In this document: positions 52,365 through 60,990 of the stretch, piece after piece | How positions within the stretch are numbered: the first letter of the stretch is position 1 | How the letters are laid out: each line of letters begins with the position of its first letter | Assembly (NCBI GenBank): GCA_001768235.1 | Contig: MENK01000027.1 | Span: 1-64,000, forward strand | Direction: 5' to 3' | Length of the DNA: 64,000 bases | DNA from: Bacteroidetes bacterium GWB2_32_14 | GTDB taxonomy: Bacteria > Bacteroidota > Bacteroidia > Bacteroidales > UBA12077 | Program-made: the position numbers and the translations under genes | The notes under the pieces: model-generated | What the model was told of the DNA's origin: nothing | Databases searched by the model: none | What the model saw: the letters and a program-made list of their open reading frames with translations, nothing else

Positions 52365-53024
52365 ATGAAAAAACAGATGCAAACCAATAAAATAAAAAAT
52401 ATCATTTTTGATTTAGGCGGTGTTATTATAAATCTTGATACACAAAAAACTGCTACGGAAATGAAAAAGCTTGGGTTTGCTGATCCGGCATCTCCGGCAG
52501 GCGGGTTCGAAAAAAGCTATACACTCACTAATCAAACAAATTTATTCGACTTGCTTGAAAAGGGTTTAATTTCTCCCGTCCAATTCCGGGCAGAAATTAG
52601 AAAATACATAAGCAATCCGGTTAGCGACGAAATGATTGATTCGGTCTGGAACGCCATGTTACTTGATTTTCCAAAGGACAGGATTGAATTAATCGGGAAA
52701 ACCAGAAAAAATTACAGGGTCTTTCTTTTGAGTAACACCAATAAAATCCACTTCGATAAATACAGTTCAGATTTTAAAACAGGTTATGGTTTTAACTTCA
52801 ACAGCTTGTTCGAACAAGCATATTATTCATTCGAAATAGGGTATCGAAAACCAGATTTGGAAATTTTCAGATATGTACTCAAACACAGCAACATGATTCC
52901 TGAAGAAACCTTATTTATTGATGATTCGGAGATAAACATAAAGGCTGCACAATCGGCAGGATTACAAACGCTGCATATCAACTTGTCTGAAAATGAAGAT
53001 ATTGTAACACATCTTGTTTTATAA
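52365..53024 (+). CDS. HAD-superfamily phosphatase
   Basis: The 219-residue protein has the HAD motifs FDLGGVIINLD (I), LLSNTNKIH (II), a conserved Lys in GYRKPDLEIF (III) and LFIDDSEINI (IV). The order and small cap between motifs I and II match the HAD-IA type resembling YihX. It is not MtnC: it lacks that family's pattern and is divergent from the mtn operon. The TATTTTTG box at 52347-52354 may be its -7 element. The substrate is unknown. Confidence 0.88.
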   Translation: MKKQMQTNKIKNIIFDLGGVIINLDTQKTATEMKKLGFADPASPAGGFEKSYTLTNQTNLFDLLEKGLISPVQFRAEIRKYISNPVSDEMIDSVWNAMLLDFPKDRIELIGKTRKNYRVFLLSNTNKIHFDKYSSDFKTGYGFNFNSLFEQAYYSFEIGYRKPDLEIFRYVLKHSNMIPEETLFIDDSEINIKAAQSAGLQTLHINLSENEDIVTHLVL

Positions 53025-53127
53025 CAATATCCTGCTATTTTAAAGTTTGGTTTTTAACTATAAAAGTTTAATTTAGTGATCGAATGTGAAATATTTGAAA
53101 CCCTTTTTTACCTAAAATTTAAATCTC

Positions 53128-54042
53128 ATGATAAAAAAAATCTTAACTATTGTACTTGTACTTAACTTATCAATATCGGTTTTTGCTCAAAAACGTTTCG
53201 ATATTTTTTCGGCTTCAGGCAACTATAATTTCATAGAAACAGAAAGCGGGAACCATAGTAAAAACTATGAAGCAGCTTTTATGTCGAACCTGAATTTACC
53301 CATCGTACTTAAAGATTCATCAATATGGTATTCAAGTTTAGACTACCAGTATTTTGCAGTTAATAACACTTTTTCTTCTGCTTACCCTGATTTCGAAAGC
53401 TTCAGGTTACATGGGTTTATTTTTAAAACCGGCTTGATATATCGTTTTAATTCCAAAGAATTTCTTCAGATATTGTTTTCTCCCCGTTACATGAGCGATT
53501 TTAATGCATCTTTTTCAAAATCAGTTCAGTTGGGTGGTTTGATTATGTACGAACGAGTAAAAAATGAAAATTTTACTTATCGATTAGGGGTAATGTATAA
53601 CCAGGAATTTTTCGGAACATACATTGTACCCGTATTTTATCTCGACTGGAACTTGGGAAGAAATATTAAAATTAACGGTTTAATCCCGATTTACGGAAAA
53701 GTCTTTTATCAGCCTTCTCAGAATTTCTCTACAGGGCTTCATTTTATAGGGCTAACAACTACATACAGGATAAACGAAGAAAATTACAAAAATTATTATA
53801 TTGACCGCAGAAGCATAGATTTGTCGTGGTTCTCAAATGTACATGTATGGGACAACTTCTTCCTCGAAGGGCGCTTAGGATATTCTCTTTCTAAAGATTA
53901 TGGATTATTCGAAGAAGATGATAAAATTACTCTGGGATTACCACTGGTAAATATTGGAGATGACCGTACACGACAAAACAGTGAGTTCGAACCCAGCATG
54001 TTTGTTCATTTAAAACTGGTTTACAGTTTGCCCGTTAAATAA
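53128..54042 (+). CDS. Outer-membrane beta-barrel protein (DUF6268-like)
   Basis: The 304-residue protein has a signal peptide (VLVLNLSISVFAQ). It then shows alternating hydrophobic and aromatic strands, for example FRLHGFIFKTGLIYRF and FLEGRLGYSLSKDYGLF. The C-terminal strand ends in KLVYSLPVK. The pattern is that of a small outer-membrane barrel close to DUF6268. The function is not known. A terminator follows within 30 bases. Confidence 0.75.
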   Translation: MIKKILTIVLVLNLSISVFAQKRFDIFSASGNYNFIETESGNHSKNYEAAFMSNLNLPIVLKDSSIWYSSLDYQYFAVNNTFSSAYPDFESFRLHGFIFKTGLIYRFNSKEFLQILFSPRYMSDFNASFSKSVQLGGLIMYERVKNENFTYRLGVMYNQEFFGTYIVPVFYLDWNLGRNIKINGLIPIYGKVFYQPSQNFSTGLHFIGLTTTYRINEENYKNYYIDRRSIDLSWFSNVHVWDNFFLEGRLGYSLSKDYGLFEEDDKITLGLPLVNIGDDRTRQNSEFEPSMFVHLKLVYSLPVK

Positions 54043-54065
54043 AACCCGTGAATTATACTTTATAA

Positions 54066-54107
54066 AAATGACATCCGGTAAAAATAAAAATCGGATGTTA
54101 TTTTTTT
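54066..54107 (+). terminator. Terminator after the beta-barrel gene, containing a false start for the next ORF
   Basis: TGACATCCG pairs with CGGATGTTA (one G-T pair) around a 14-base A-rich loop, followed by seven T residues. The ATG used by the track for the next ORF (54068) lies inside this hairpin. Confidence 0.75.
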
Positions 54108-54157
54108 ATACTACTAATTCTATTTTATTATTTTTACCACTTATAAATTTCAAAATA

Positions 54158-55450
54158 ATGATACAGGATTTTAAAGCCACAGAATATATTCTTGAATCGG
54201 TAAAAACCGGGAAACAATTCGAAGATCAGGGTTGGACACTTGATGCACCCGGAGAAACCGAACCAACGTTAGTACGAGCCATTTACAAGAACAAACAATT
54301 AAATGTTAAAGACAATTCGTTTGGTATTTATAAGTTTGCTGACTGGCTTCCTGTTAAAAAAATTTTAAAAGGCTCATCGGCACCTGTTACATATAAAAGC
54401 GAAGGATTGGCAAAATATATTGGATTGGAAAATCTTTACATTACTTTTAGTGGTTATTGGCCTGAGAAAGGTGCTGATTTCAGGACTTGTTCATTTAAAG
54501 AAACAGAGGCATATTCTGTTTGTGCCCGCATGGATTCCGAAATGAAAAAGACCCTTGTCGTTGCATCTGCAGGAAATACAGCACGAGCTTTTGCCCGCGT
54601 TTGTTCCGATAACAGTATTCCATTATTGCTCTGTGTTCCTGAAGATAACCTGAATGCACTCTGGTTCGACGAGCCAATAAAAGATTGTGTCAAGCTGATT
54701 TCAACACGCTCGGGTAGTGATTATTTCGATGCAATTCATCTTTCAAACCTTGCCTGTCAGATTGAAGGATTTATAGCCGAAGGCGGGGCAAAAAATGTAG
54801 CCCGCCGCGATGGGATGGGAACAACCGTTCTTTCGGCAGTAACTCAAATTGGGCGAATCCCCGATTATTATTTCCAGGCAGTTGGCAGCGGAACCGGTGC
54901 CATTGCAGCATGGGAGGCAAATCTCAGGTTTATTGAAGACGGACGGTTTGGTAAAAATAAAATGAAATTAATGGTTTCGCAGAATCACCCGTTTATTCCC
55001 ATACATGATGCATGGAAAGCAGATTCCCGCCCAATGCTCCCGTACGATGATAGCGAGGCCCGCAAACATGTTGAAGAAATTGCTGCAAAAGTTCTTTCGA
55101 ACAGGAAACCACCATATCCAATTGCAGGAGGACTTTACGATGCAATGAAAGATGCCGGGGGTGATGTTTTACTGGCAACAAACAAAGAATTGCACGAGGC
55201 CGCAGGAATTTTTAAACAAACCGAAAGAAACGATATTCATTGTGCTGCCGCCGTGGCTGTTGCAACTTTAATAAATGCATTTAAAACAGGGAAAATAGAG
55301 AAAGATGCTTTGGTAATGCTTAATATTACGGGTGGTGGCGAAGAATGCTTTAAAAAAGAGCATAATCTCTATTATTTAAAACCTGCACATGTTTTTGAAA
55401 TAAATCCTGAATTGGAAAAAGTAAAAGAAGTTCTCGATAAATTATTTTAA
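54158..55450 (+). CDS. Cysteate synthase homologue
   Basis: The protein is a PLP-dependent fold-type II enzyme of the threonine-synthase-like cysteate synthase group, which makes cysteate from phosphoserine and sulfite. Features are the PLP lysine segment CSFKETEAYS, ASAGNTARAFARVCSD, the glycine-rich phosphate loop GSGTGAIAAWEAN and a C-terminal NITGGGEEC. The track start at 54068 is rejected (it lies in a terminator hairpin and adds a hydrophobic tail not seen in this family). The ATG at 54158 (MIQDFKATEYILE) gives 430 residues. In Bacteroidota cysteate feeds sulfonolipid (capnine) synthesis. Confidence 0.85.
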   Translation: MIQDFKATEYILESVKTGKQFEDQGWTLDAPGETEPTLVRAIYKNKQLNVKDNSFGIYKFADWLPVKKILKGSSAPVTYKSEGLAKYIGLENLYITFSGYWPEKGADFRTCSFKETEAYSVCARMDSEMKKTLVVASAGNTARAFARVCSDNSIPLLLCVPEDNLNALWFDEPIKDCVKLISTRSGSDYFDAIHLSNLACQIEGFIAEGGAKNVARRDGMGTTVLSAVTQIGRIPDYYFQAVGSGTGAIAAWEANLRFIEDGRFGKNKMKLMVSQNHPFIPIHDAWKADSRPMLPYDDSEARKHVEEIAAKVLSNRKPPYPIAGGLYDAMKDAGGDVLLATNKELHEAAGIFKQTERNDIHCAAAVAVATLINAFKTGKIEKDALVMLNITGGGEECFKKEHNLYYLKPAHVFEINPELEKVKEVLDKLF

Positions 55451-55466
55451 GGATTATCCATAAAAA

Positions 55467-55567
55467 TTTAACCACGGTACACAAAGGATATCACAACGGT
55501 TCACAAAGATTAAATTATTGCTTCGTGCTCTTCGTGATTTTTCTCCTTCGGGTTCTTCGTGGTTAAA
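55467..55567. repeat. Intergenic repeat with TTTAACCACG ends
   Basis: A 101-base block bounded by TTTAACCACG and its reverse complement CGTGGTTAAA (perfect 10-bp ends). Inside it has CACAAAG twice and TTCGTG-type words three times. It looks like the widely scattered AACCAC/GTGGTT intergenic family, and a shortened relative may sit at 31470-31500. It lies between convergent genes and may also act as a terminator. Confidence 0.5.
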
Positions 55568-55580
55568 AAATATCGTCAAA

Positions 55581-56462
55581 TTAGAATTTATACGTTAGCC
55601 CTACCCCAAAAACTTCTTTAAACTGCACCCGGGCCCCGCCTGCAACGCCCTTATCATCAATATAAGCAATATCATCATCATAAATCAGGTGAGTATTCAG
55701 GTTAGCAGAAAGAACGTCGTTAATTTTCATATTAATGAAAACTTTCCAGTCCACATCCACGTTTTGAGCATTTTCGAGATAATTAGAAAACAAGCCCAAA
55801 GTAGTATTAAAATTTACATTTTTCATAATGTCTTTTTTGAAACCAATACTTGCAGCACCCCCAAGTTCTAACCTGGTTTTTTCACCTGCTTCAACTCCAA
55901 ATGCTCCTTTTGCCGATAAAGTATCATCCATTACCAGGGTTAATTTACCTGCTACAGGCGACAATACAGCATAAAAAACTTCACTTGGTTTATATTCCAT
56001 ACCTAAAGCTCCCTGTAAATAAGCAGGGGCCATAAATTTTGATATCACATAACTGGTATCAGCATCATATTTTAAACCCTCGGTAAACTGGGTTTTAAAA
56101 TTGAGCATGGCACTTATAAAAAACGATTTAGAAACCTTACGGCCATATTTCGATAAAAAGTCTATTTGGTCGTCGGTTTTGCGAACATCTTGCTCTCCTT
56201 GTTTTTGCAAACCGTAACCCAGATTCAGGGTATTTAGCCAGTCGTTTTTATCTTTCGAATAATTCAACGAAAGATTTATTAACCCGTTGAGAGCATACGA
56301 ATTTTCACCACCGGCAGCCCAATTGGTTAAAGATACCTGAGTAAAATTTAAAGCTGTAGTACCATTAAATTTCCAGTATTGTAAAGAATCTGCTGGTTCT
56401 TGTGCGTAAAGCAACAACCCGACAAATACAAACGCTATTAAAAAGGTAATTTTTCTAATCAT
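55581..56462 (-). CDS. DUF3078-type outer-membrane protein
   Basis: The track starts at 56486; the ATG at 56462 (MIRKITFLIAFVFVGLLLYAQ) gives a clean signal peptide and is preferred (293 residues). The body has the DUF3078 features: LQYWKFNGTTALNFTQVSLTNWAAGGENSYALNG, LNTLNLGYGLQKQG, and a C-terminal KEVFGVGLTYKF. The family is a Bacteroidota outer-membrane protein of unknown function. It stands alone and faces away from the next gene. Confidence 0.85.
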   Translation of the reverse strand: MIRKITFLIAFVFVGLLLYAQEPADSLQYWKFNGTTALNFTQVSLTNWAAGGENSYALNGLINLSLNYSKDKNDWLNTLNLGYGLQKQGEQDVRKTDDQIDFLSKYGRKVSKSFFISAMLNFKTQFTEGLKYDADTSYVISKFMAPAYLQGALGMEYKPSEVFYAVLSPVAGKLTLVMDDTLSAKGAFGVEAGEKTRLELGGAASIGFKKDIMKNVNFNTTLGLFSNYLENAQNVDVDWKVFINMKINDVLSANLNTHLIYDDDIAYIDDKGVAGGARVQFKEVFGVGLTYKF

Positions 56463-56676
56463 TTTATTCGGTTTTAAGTTTAACAAGTCAATAATACAGG
56501 TTGGAGAATCTGTTTGTTCAAGCTAATTTACAAAAATTATTTCAGATTACTTTAACAATCATTTCAACAAAACAACTTAAATTAAATGACCCCGCGCATT
56601 TGTCGGTTAGTATTTATATGATTTGTTGCATAATATCGTTAAATTTGGTCTGATAATTACACTAAGCAGTTAAATT

Positions 56677-57531
56677 ATGAATTATAAACCAACACTATAC
56701 GCTTCGTTCGATGGAATGAAACTTTCCGGGTATCTTTGGGAACCTAAAGAAAAAGCTAAAGCAGTTATTAATCTTGTTCATGGCTTTGGTGAATACAGCG
56801 AGCGTTATGATCATTGGGCAATGCGTTTTACCGAAAAAAGATTTATTGTTCATGCTATTGATTATCGTGGACACGGAAAATCAGATGGCCGTAGGGGGCA
56901 TATTCGGGAATTCGAAGATTTTCTTAAAGATGTTGATGTTTTAATCAATGAATCAAAGAAGCTTTATCCCGGGTTACCCCAGTTTATTTATGGACATAGC
57001 CTGGGAGGGAATATTGTTACCAACTATATTTTAAAACGGGAGAATACATTTAATGGAGCAATTATTTCATCTCCCTGGTTTAGTCTTTCTTTCGATCCAT
57101 CGGCATTAATGCTTGTTCTGGCAAGGGTTATGAACAGAGTGTATCCCAGGTTTACACAGAATTCAAATTTAGAAGTCAAAGCTCTTTCTCATGATAAAGA
57201 AATAGTTGATGCTTATATTGCAGACCCGTTGGTTCATGAAAAGATATCTGCCAGAATGTTTTTTGAAATTTTTAACGCGGGCCGTTGGGTTTTGGGAAAT
57301 ACAGAAAAAATCAATATTCCGGCATTAATTCAGCATGGAAATGATGATAACATTACCTCATTTAAAGCCAGTAAAGAGTTTGCCGAAAAGGCGAAAAAAC
57401 TGAATAAGGATGTTACTTATAAAGAATGGCCCGGACTTTACCACGAACTGCATAACGAACTTGAGAAAGATGTAATTTTTGAATTTGTAGTTAATTGGAT
57501 TGAGAAAAAGCTTTCAGCTTCTGGCTATTAG
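56677..57531 (+). CDS. Alpha/beta hydrolase (monoacylglycerol lipase type)
   Basis: The 284-residue soluble protein has the nucleophile elbow GHSLGG (Ser near residue 111). LVHGFGEYSERYDHWA forms the oxyanion region, DYRGHGKSDGRRGHIREFEDF follows, and the catalytic Asp and His lie in QHGNDDNITS and GLYHELHNE. This motif set matches the monoglyceride lipase/lysophospholipase group. A broken four-helix-bundle gene begins right behind it. Confidence 0.9.
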   Translation: MNYKPTLYASFDGMKLSGYLWEPKEKAKAVINLVHGFGEYSERYDHWAMRFTEKRFIVHAIDYRGHGKSDGRRGHIREFEDFLKDVDVLINESKKLYPGLPQFIYGHSLGGNIVTNYILKRENTFNGAIISSPWFSLSFDPSALMLVLARVMNRVYPRFTQNSNLEVKALSHDKEIVDAYIADPLVHEKISARMFFEIFNAGRWVLGNTEKINIPALIQHGNDDNITSFKASKEFAEKAKKLNKDVTYKEWPGLYHELHNELEKDVIFEFVVNWIEKKLSASGY

Positions 57532-57532
57532 C

Positions 57533-57817
57533 TTAAATAAATTAAAAATCTGGGAAAAAGGAATTCAAATAGTAAATGAAGTATATAAAATAGTTCAAAA
57601 ATTACCTGAAAAGGGAAAATATGGTCTTTATTCTCAAATCACAAGGGGCCGCAGTTTCAATCCCTTCAAATATTGCTGAAGGGAGCTCTAGAAAAAGTGA
57701 AAAAGATTATTACGGTTTCTTGAAATTGCACTTGGATCCGTTTTTGAAGTAGAAACTCAAATAATAATTATTGAAACTCTTAAATTACAGTCCCCTGAGC
57801 GGTTTATTCCGATTTAA
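57533..57817 (+). pseudogene. Broken four-helix-bundle gene (23S rRNA intervening-sequence family)
   Basis: The plus strand reads LKIWEKGIQIVNEVYKIVQ and YGLYSQIT, then shifts frame near 57646 (an extra G in AAGGGGCC) to AAVSIPSNIAEGSSRKSEKDYY. It shifts back near 57712 (a missing base in TACGG) to RFLEIALGSVFEVETQIIIIETL. The pieces together match a four-helix-bundle protein of about 90 to 120 residues. No credible start codon survives inside the gap. The stop at 57815-57817 overlaps the end of the minus-strand ComF-type gene. The two indels compensate each other, so a sequencing error is possible but less likely than decay. Confidence 0.8.
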
Positions 57818-58506
57818 GCAACAGCCAGTGCAGCAATACTTACTTTGGTATTTTTTATTTCGAGTATAATATTTGCACATGCTTCGAGAGTAGAGCCGGT
57901 AGTTACAACATCATCAACCAATAATATATGTTTGCCTTCCAGCAATTCAGGACTTGTGATTTTAAAAATATTTTCCACGTTTTTCCATCGTTCGAAGCGT
58001 GATTTGCGGGTTTGTGTTTCAGTAGCAATAGCCCGAACTAATGACTTTGTATCAACTGTTTTTGCTAACGATTCGGCTAACCCTCTGGCCAGCCACTCGC
58101 TCTGATTATACCCGCGTTTTTTCAATTTTTTAGGATGTAAAGGAACAGGAATAATAATATCAACCTGGTTAAACATGCTTTCTTTAAGCTGTGCTCCAAA
58201 TGATTTACCTAATATGAACCCGATTTCTTTTAACCCGCTGTATTTGAATTTATGCATCATATCCTGAAACATGCTCCCCTTGTGAAAAAAATAATAGGCT
58301 GTGGCAAATTCAATTTTTGTACGGCCCCAGAAAAGCTGGGATACAGGATTATCAATTTCTTTGTGATAATTTGTTTTTGGCAGGTTGTACAGGCACTTTG
58401 TGCATATGAGTTCTTCCTGGTTTAAAAGATGAGAATTACAGGCAATACATAAATTGGGGTAAAACAATTCATAAAAACCAAGAATATAGTTTTTTAAACG
58501 AATCAT
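57814..58506 (-). CDS. comF: ComF-family protein (phosphoribosyltransferase fold)
   Basis: The 230-residue protein has the N-terminal zinc-binding cysteines LCIACNSH and ICTKCLYNL. A phosphoribosyltransferase-type domain with PVPLHPKKLKKRGYNQSEWLA and the PRPP loop ILLVDDVVTTGSTL follows. ComF proteins are needed for DNA uptake in some transformable bacteria; their biochemical role is unclear. Other members are called amidophosphoribosyltransferase-like. Its neighbour is the HD hydrolase gene, 33 bases upstream. Confidence 0.9.
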   Translation of the reverse strand: MIRLKNYILGFYELFYPNLCIACNSHLLNQEELICTKCLYNLPKTNYHKEIDNPVSQLFWGRTKIEFATAYYFFHKGSMFQDMMHKFKYSGLKEIGFILGKSFGAQLKESMFNQVDIIIPVPLHPKKLKKRGYNQSEWLARGLAESLAKTVDTKSLVRAIATETQTRKSRFERWKNVENIFKITSPELLEGKHILLVDDVVTTGSTLEACANIILEIKNTKVSIAALAVA

Positions 58507-58539
58507 AGAAATAAATTGTAACCCGAATTTAATAAAAAA

Positions 58540-59190
58540 TTAGCAGACTCCTTCCCATTCTTTAAAAAACCGGTTTAAAAAAAGTTCCATAAAAGTATGC
58601 CTGTTTTCTGCTATTTTCTTCGCGGTATTCGTGTTCATAAGTTCTTTAAGTAAAAGCAGCTTTTCATAAAAATGATTTATTGTTGTCCCGTTTGATTTTT
58701 TGTATTGGTCGAAAGTCATTTTTGAAACAGGTTTTATCGCGGGATTGTACATTTCATTTCCTTTCCAGCCACCAAATGCAAAAGTACGGGCAATACCTGT
58801 TGCTCCAATTGCATCGAGCCTGTCGGCATCCTGAACAATTTGCCCTTCGAGCAAATTCATTTTATCTTGCTCTCCTTCGCCTTTAAACGAAATATGTTCA
58901 ATAATGTAAATTACTTTTTGACTTATTTCAGGAGTTACTTCCTGGCTTTTAAGCCAGCCGGAAACAATTGATAATCCTGATTTTTCGGTTTGATTAAATT
59001 TCCAGTCGGCAATATCGTGAAGCAATGCAGCTAATTCAATAACAAACAAATCGCCACCTTCAATCCTCTGAATTTTTCGTGACATATTCCACACCCTGTA
59101 AATGTGCCACCAGTCGTGCCCCGAACTATCACCTGTTAATTTTGACTTTACAAACTCTGTTGTATGTGCAATTATTTTCTGAGTATCCAT
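58540..59190 (-). CDS. HD-domain phosphohydrolase
   Basis: The 216-residue protein has the HD metal motifs SGHDWWHIYRVWNMS, ALLHDIADWKF and IVQDADRLDAIGATGIARTF. It belongs to the YedJ-like HD group, whose substrates are poorly known (nucleotides or metabolite phosphates). It is in line with the ComF-type gene, 33 bases away, and probably shares its transcript. Confidence 0.88.
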   Translation of the reverse strand: MDTQKIIAHTTEFVKSKLTGDSSGHDWWHIYRVWNMSRKIQRIEGGDLFVIELAALLHDIADWKFNQTEKSGLSIVSGWLKSQEVTPEISQKVIYIIEHISFKGEGEQDKMNLLEGQIVQDADRLDAIGATGIARTFAFGGWKGNEMYNPAIKPVSKMTFDQYKKSNGTTINHFYEKLLLLKELMNTNTAKKIAENRHTFMELFLNRFFKEWEGVC

Positions 59191-59198
59191 AATTGAAA

Positions 59199-59221
59199 TA
59201 AAAAAACCCGCAAAAGCGGGT
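59199..59221 (-). terminator. Terminator of the DUF2147 gene
   Basis: On the minus strand ACCCGC and GCGGGT flank a four-T loop and are followed by seven T residues, just before the HD hydrolase start. Confidence 0.8.
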
Positions 59222-59246
59222 ATAATAAGTATATCTTACTCGTTTT

Positions 59247-59714
59247 TTATTCTCTTAATTTTTCTTCTTTTTGCCAAACCACTTCTCTTCCTAACAGTGA
59301 AAATCCAATAAAACCTTTAACCAATAAGGTTTTTTCGTCTCCTTCTTTAAAACGGATGAAACATTTGTATGTTTTTCCATTTTTAGGATCGTAAATGGTT
59401 CCATTAACCCATTCCTTATCTTTAGCATTGTACTCAAATGATTTTAGAATCTGTAAACCAAGAACGGGTCTTTTTTTCAATTTTTCATCTGAATTGTTTT
59501 TGTCCAATTTTGCTGTACCATCAGGTTCGTTAGGTGTTTTTAACCATTTAATATCACCATAATATTTTCCGTCTTTTGCTTTAAAAATCTTAACCTGCGA
59601 ATCGCCATCCTGGGTTAGCCAATATCCAAGAAATTTATCAGCATCCTGGGCAAACAAATCAGGCGAAATAAAAAATGTAACCAGAAGTAAAAGAGACAAG
59701 AGTTTTGTTTTCAT
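59247..59714 (-). CDS. DUF2147 secreted protein
   Basis: The 155-residue protein has a signal peptide (LLSLLLLVTFFISPDLFAQ). It has the DUF2147 pattern FLGYWLTQDGDSQVKIFKAKDGKYYGDIKWLK, PVLGLQILKSF, and WVNGTIYDPKNGKTYKCFIRF with GFIGFSLLGREVVWQ. The domain is a lipocalin-like beta barrel of unknown function, common in Bacteroidota. It ends with its own terminator. Confidence 0.92.
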   Translation of the reverse strand: MKTKLLSLLLLVTFFISPDLFAQDADKFLGYWLTQDGDSQVKIFKAKDGKYYGDIKWLKTPNEPDGTAKLDKNNSDEKLKKRPVLGLQILKSFEYNAKDKEWVNGTIYDPKNGKTYKCFIRFKEGDEKTLLVKGFIGFSLLGREVVWQKEEKLRE

Positions 59715-59815
59715 AAATGATTCTATTTAGTTTTTAATGATGAGCAATATAATTCTTTTTTAATGTTTTTCAAAAATCGGCTAAAATTTATATCGCTAAC
59801 CGAAATAAATATCCT

Positions 59816-60664
59816 TTAATCAAAAACATGTCCAAAAACTTTTTGAATGATTGAGCTGGCCCATTTAAATGGGTTTTTACGGATATTTTTTTCTTCTTTC
59901 CCGACTCTGAAAAACAACTCATCTAAAGCAACGCGGGTTGAGAATTCTCCCAGGTTTGCAGCTATTGCTGATGGCAGCCCGAGTTGTTCGTCTAAACTGC
60001 TTGTTAAAAAATTGCTATTTATAAGATCAAGCAAATCATTATAATTTGTTGTAAACGAACCCCATATTTCGTTAGCCGAAGTATTCAAAACAAGGTCTTT
60101 ATCAAGTGATGTATTAATTTGGGGTGCATACAAAGCAACAAGGTTGTCGAATGTTTTTAATTTTAAATACTGGGTAGCAGCTGTTGAATCAAACCCGGCA
60201 TACGTTGATTTTTTACCATCATCCGTTGGAACTATTCCTTGCAGGATGTCTAATCCCTGGCTGATTGATAAATCGAAAATAGCATCCTTAAAAATAGGAG
60301 CTACATCTTTAGCTGCATCTTCGGCAGCACGGTTAACTGCTAAAATCACATCATCGAACTTATCATCAAGCCCAACCTGTTCGCTTAATAACTTAACTGT
60401 TGAGTTGCTGTTTATGGCTGTCCGAATCATTTCAACTTCATCGGGTAATTGAATTAATGCAAGCAGGGGGCTTCCTTTATAATACCCGTCGCTTGCCGAC
60501 ATTTCTGTTGATGCGGTATCGGTTCCGATTTCGAGAGCTGTTTTTAAGCCTTCTACAATTTCCGAACTGGTTAACCCGCTTTCTTCATCACCCAGGATAT
60601 CTTCCAGAAGATCGCAACTGCTTAGTATAAGCAGTGACAACAGGATTAAAAAATATTTTCTCAT
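59816..60664 (-). CDS. DUF4197 lipoprotein
   Basis: The 282-residue protein has a lipoprotein signal (LLILSSCDLL). It is mostly helical with the DUF4197 features LTSSEIVEGLKTALEIGTDTA, NRAAEDAAKDVAPIFKDAI, and ATQYLKLKTFDNLVALYAPQI. The function is unknown. It lies 101 bases upstream of the DUF2147 gene on the same strand. Confidence 0.9.
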   Translation of the reverse strand: MRKYFLILLSLLILSSCDLLEDILGDEESGLTSSEIVEGLKTALEIGTDTASTEMSASDGYYKGSPLLALIQLPDEVEMIRTAINSNSTVKLLSEQVGLDDKFDDVILAVNRAAEDAAKDVAPIFKDAIFDLSISQGLDILQGIVPTDDGKKSTYAGFDSTAATQYLKLKTFDNLVALYAPQINTSLDKDLVLNTSANEIWGSFTTNYNDLLDLINSNFLTSSLDEQLGLPSAIAANLGEFSTRVALDELFFRVGKEEKNIRKNPFKWASSIIQKVFGHVFD

Positions 60665-60990
60665 GATTATATATATTTAGTTATAAATACAATTTAATTT
60701 CAAATTTGTTGTGATAGCTTAGCGAAACATTTTACGATATCTTTTAACTATTTGTTTGTTTAATTCATTTATTTCTCTCGCAACTTTTGAACCATTTTAT
60801 ACATCTTAGCAAAACAAGGTACAAAATATTCAGAAAAATGAACGATAACAGGTAAAAAACAAATGGGTTGTTAAAAAACCCTAAAATTAATGAACTAAAG
60901 ATTAAAACAATTGTTTTTTAAGCTTAAACTTATTAACTTCGTTATTCTATCCCGAAACTTTATTTACTAACATAACTAAATTTAAAAATT
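60665..60990. other. Divergent intergenic region without a recognisable gene
   Basis: 326 AT-rich bases between the divergent DUF4197 and lipoprotein genes, presumably holding both promoters. No TTTG/TAnnTTTG pair with good spacing, ORF or repeat was seen. Confidence 0.5.

Noticed and set aside
52365-53024. HAD phosphatase as MtnC (enolase-phosphatase of methionine salvage)
   Set aside because: It is divergent from the mtn operon and its motifs fit the YihX-like HAD-IA group.
60144-60452. Plus-strand ORF of 102 codons
   Set aside because: Antisense to the DUF4197 lipoprotein gene.
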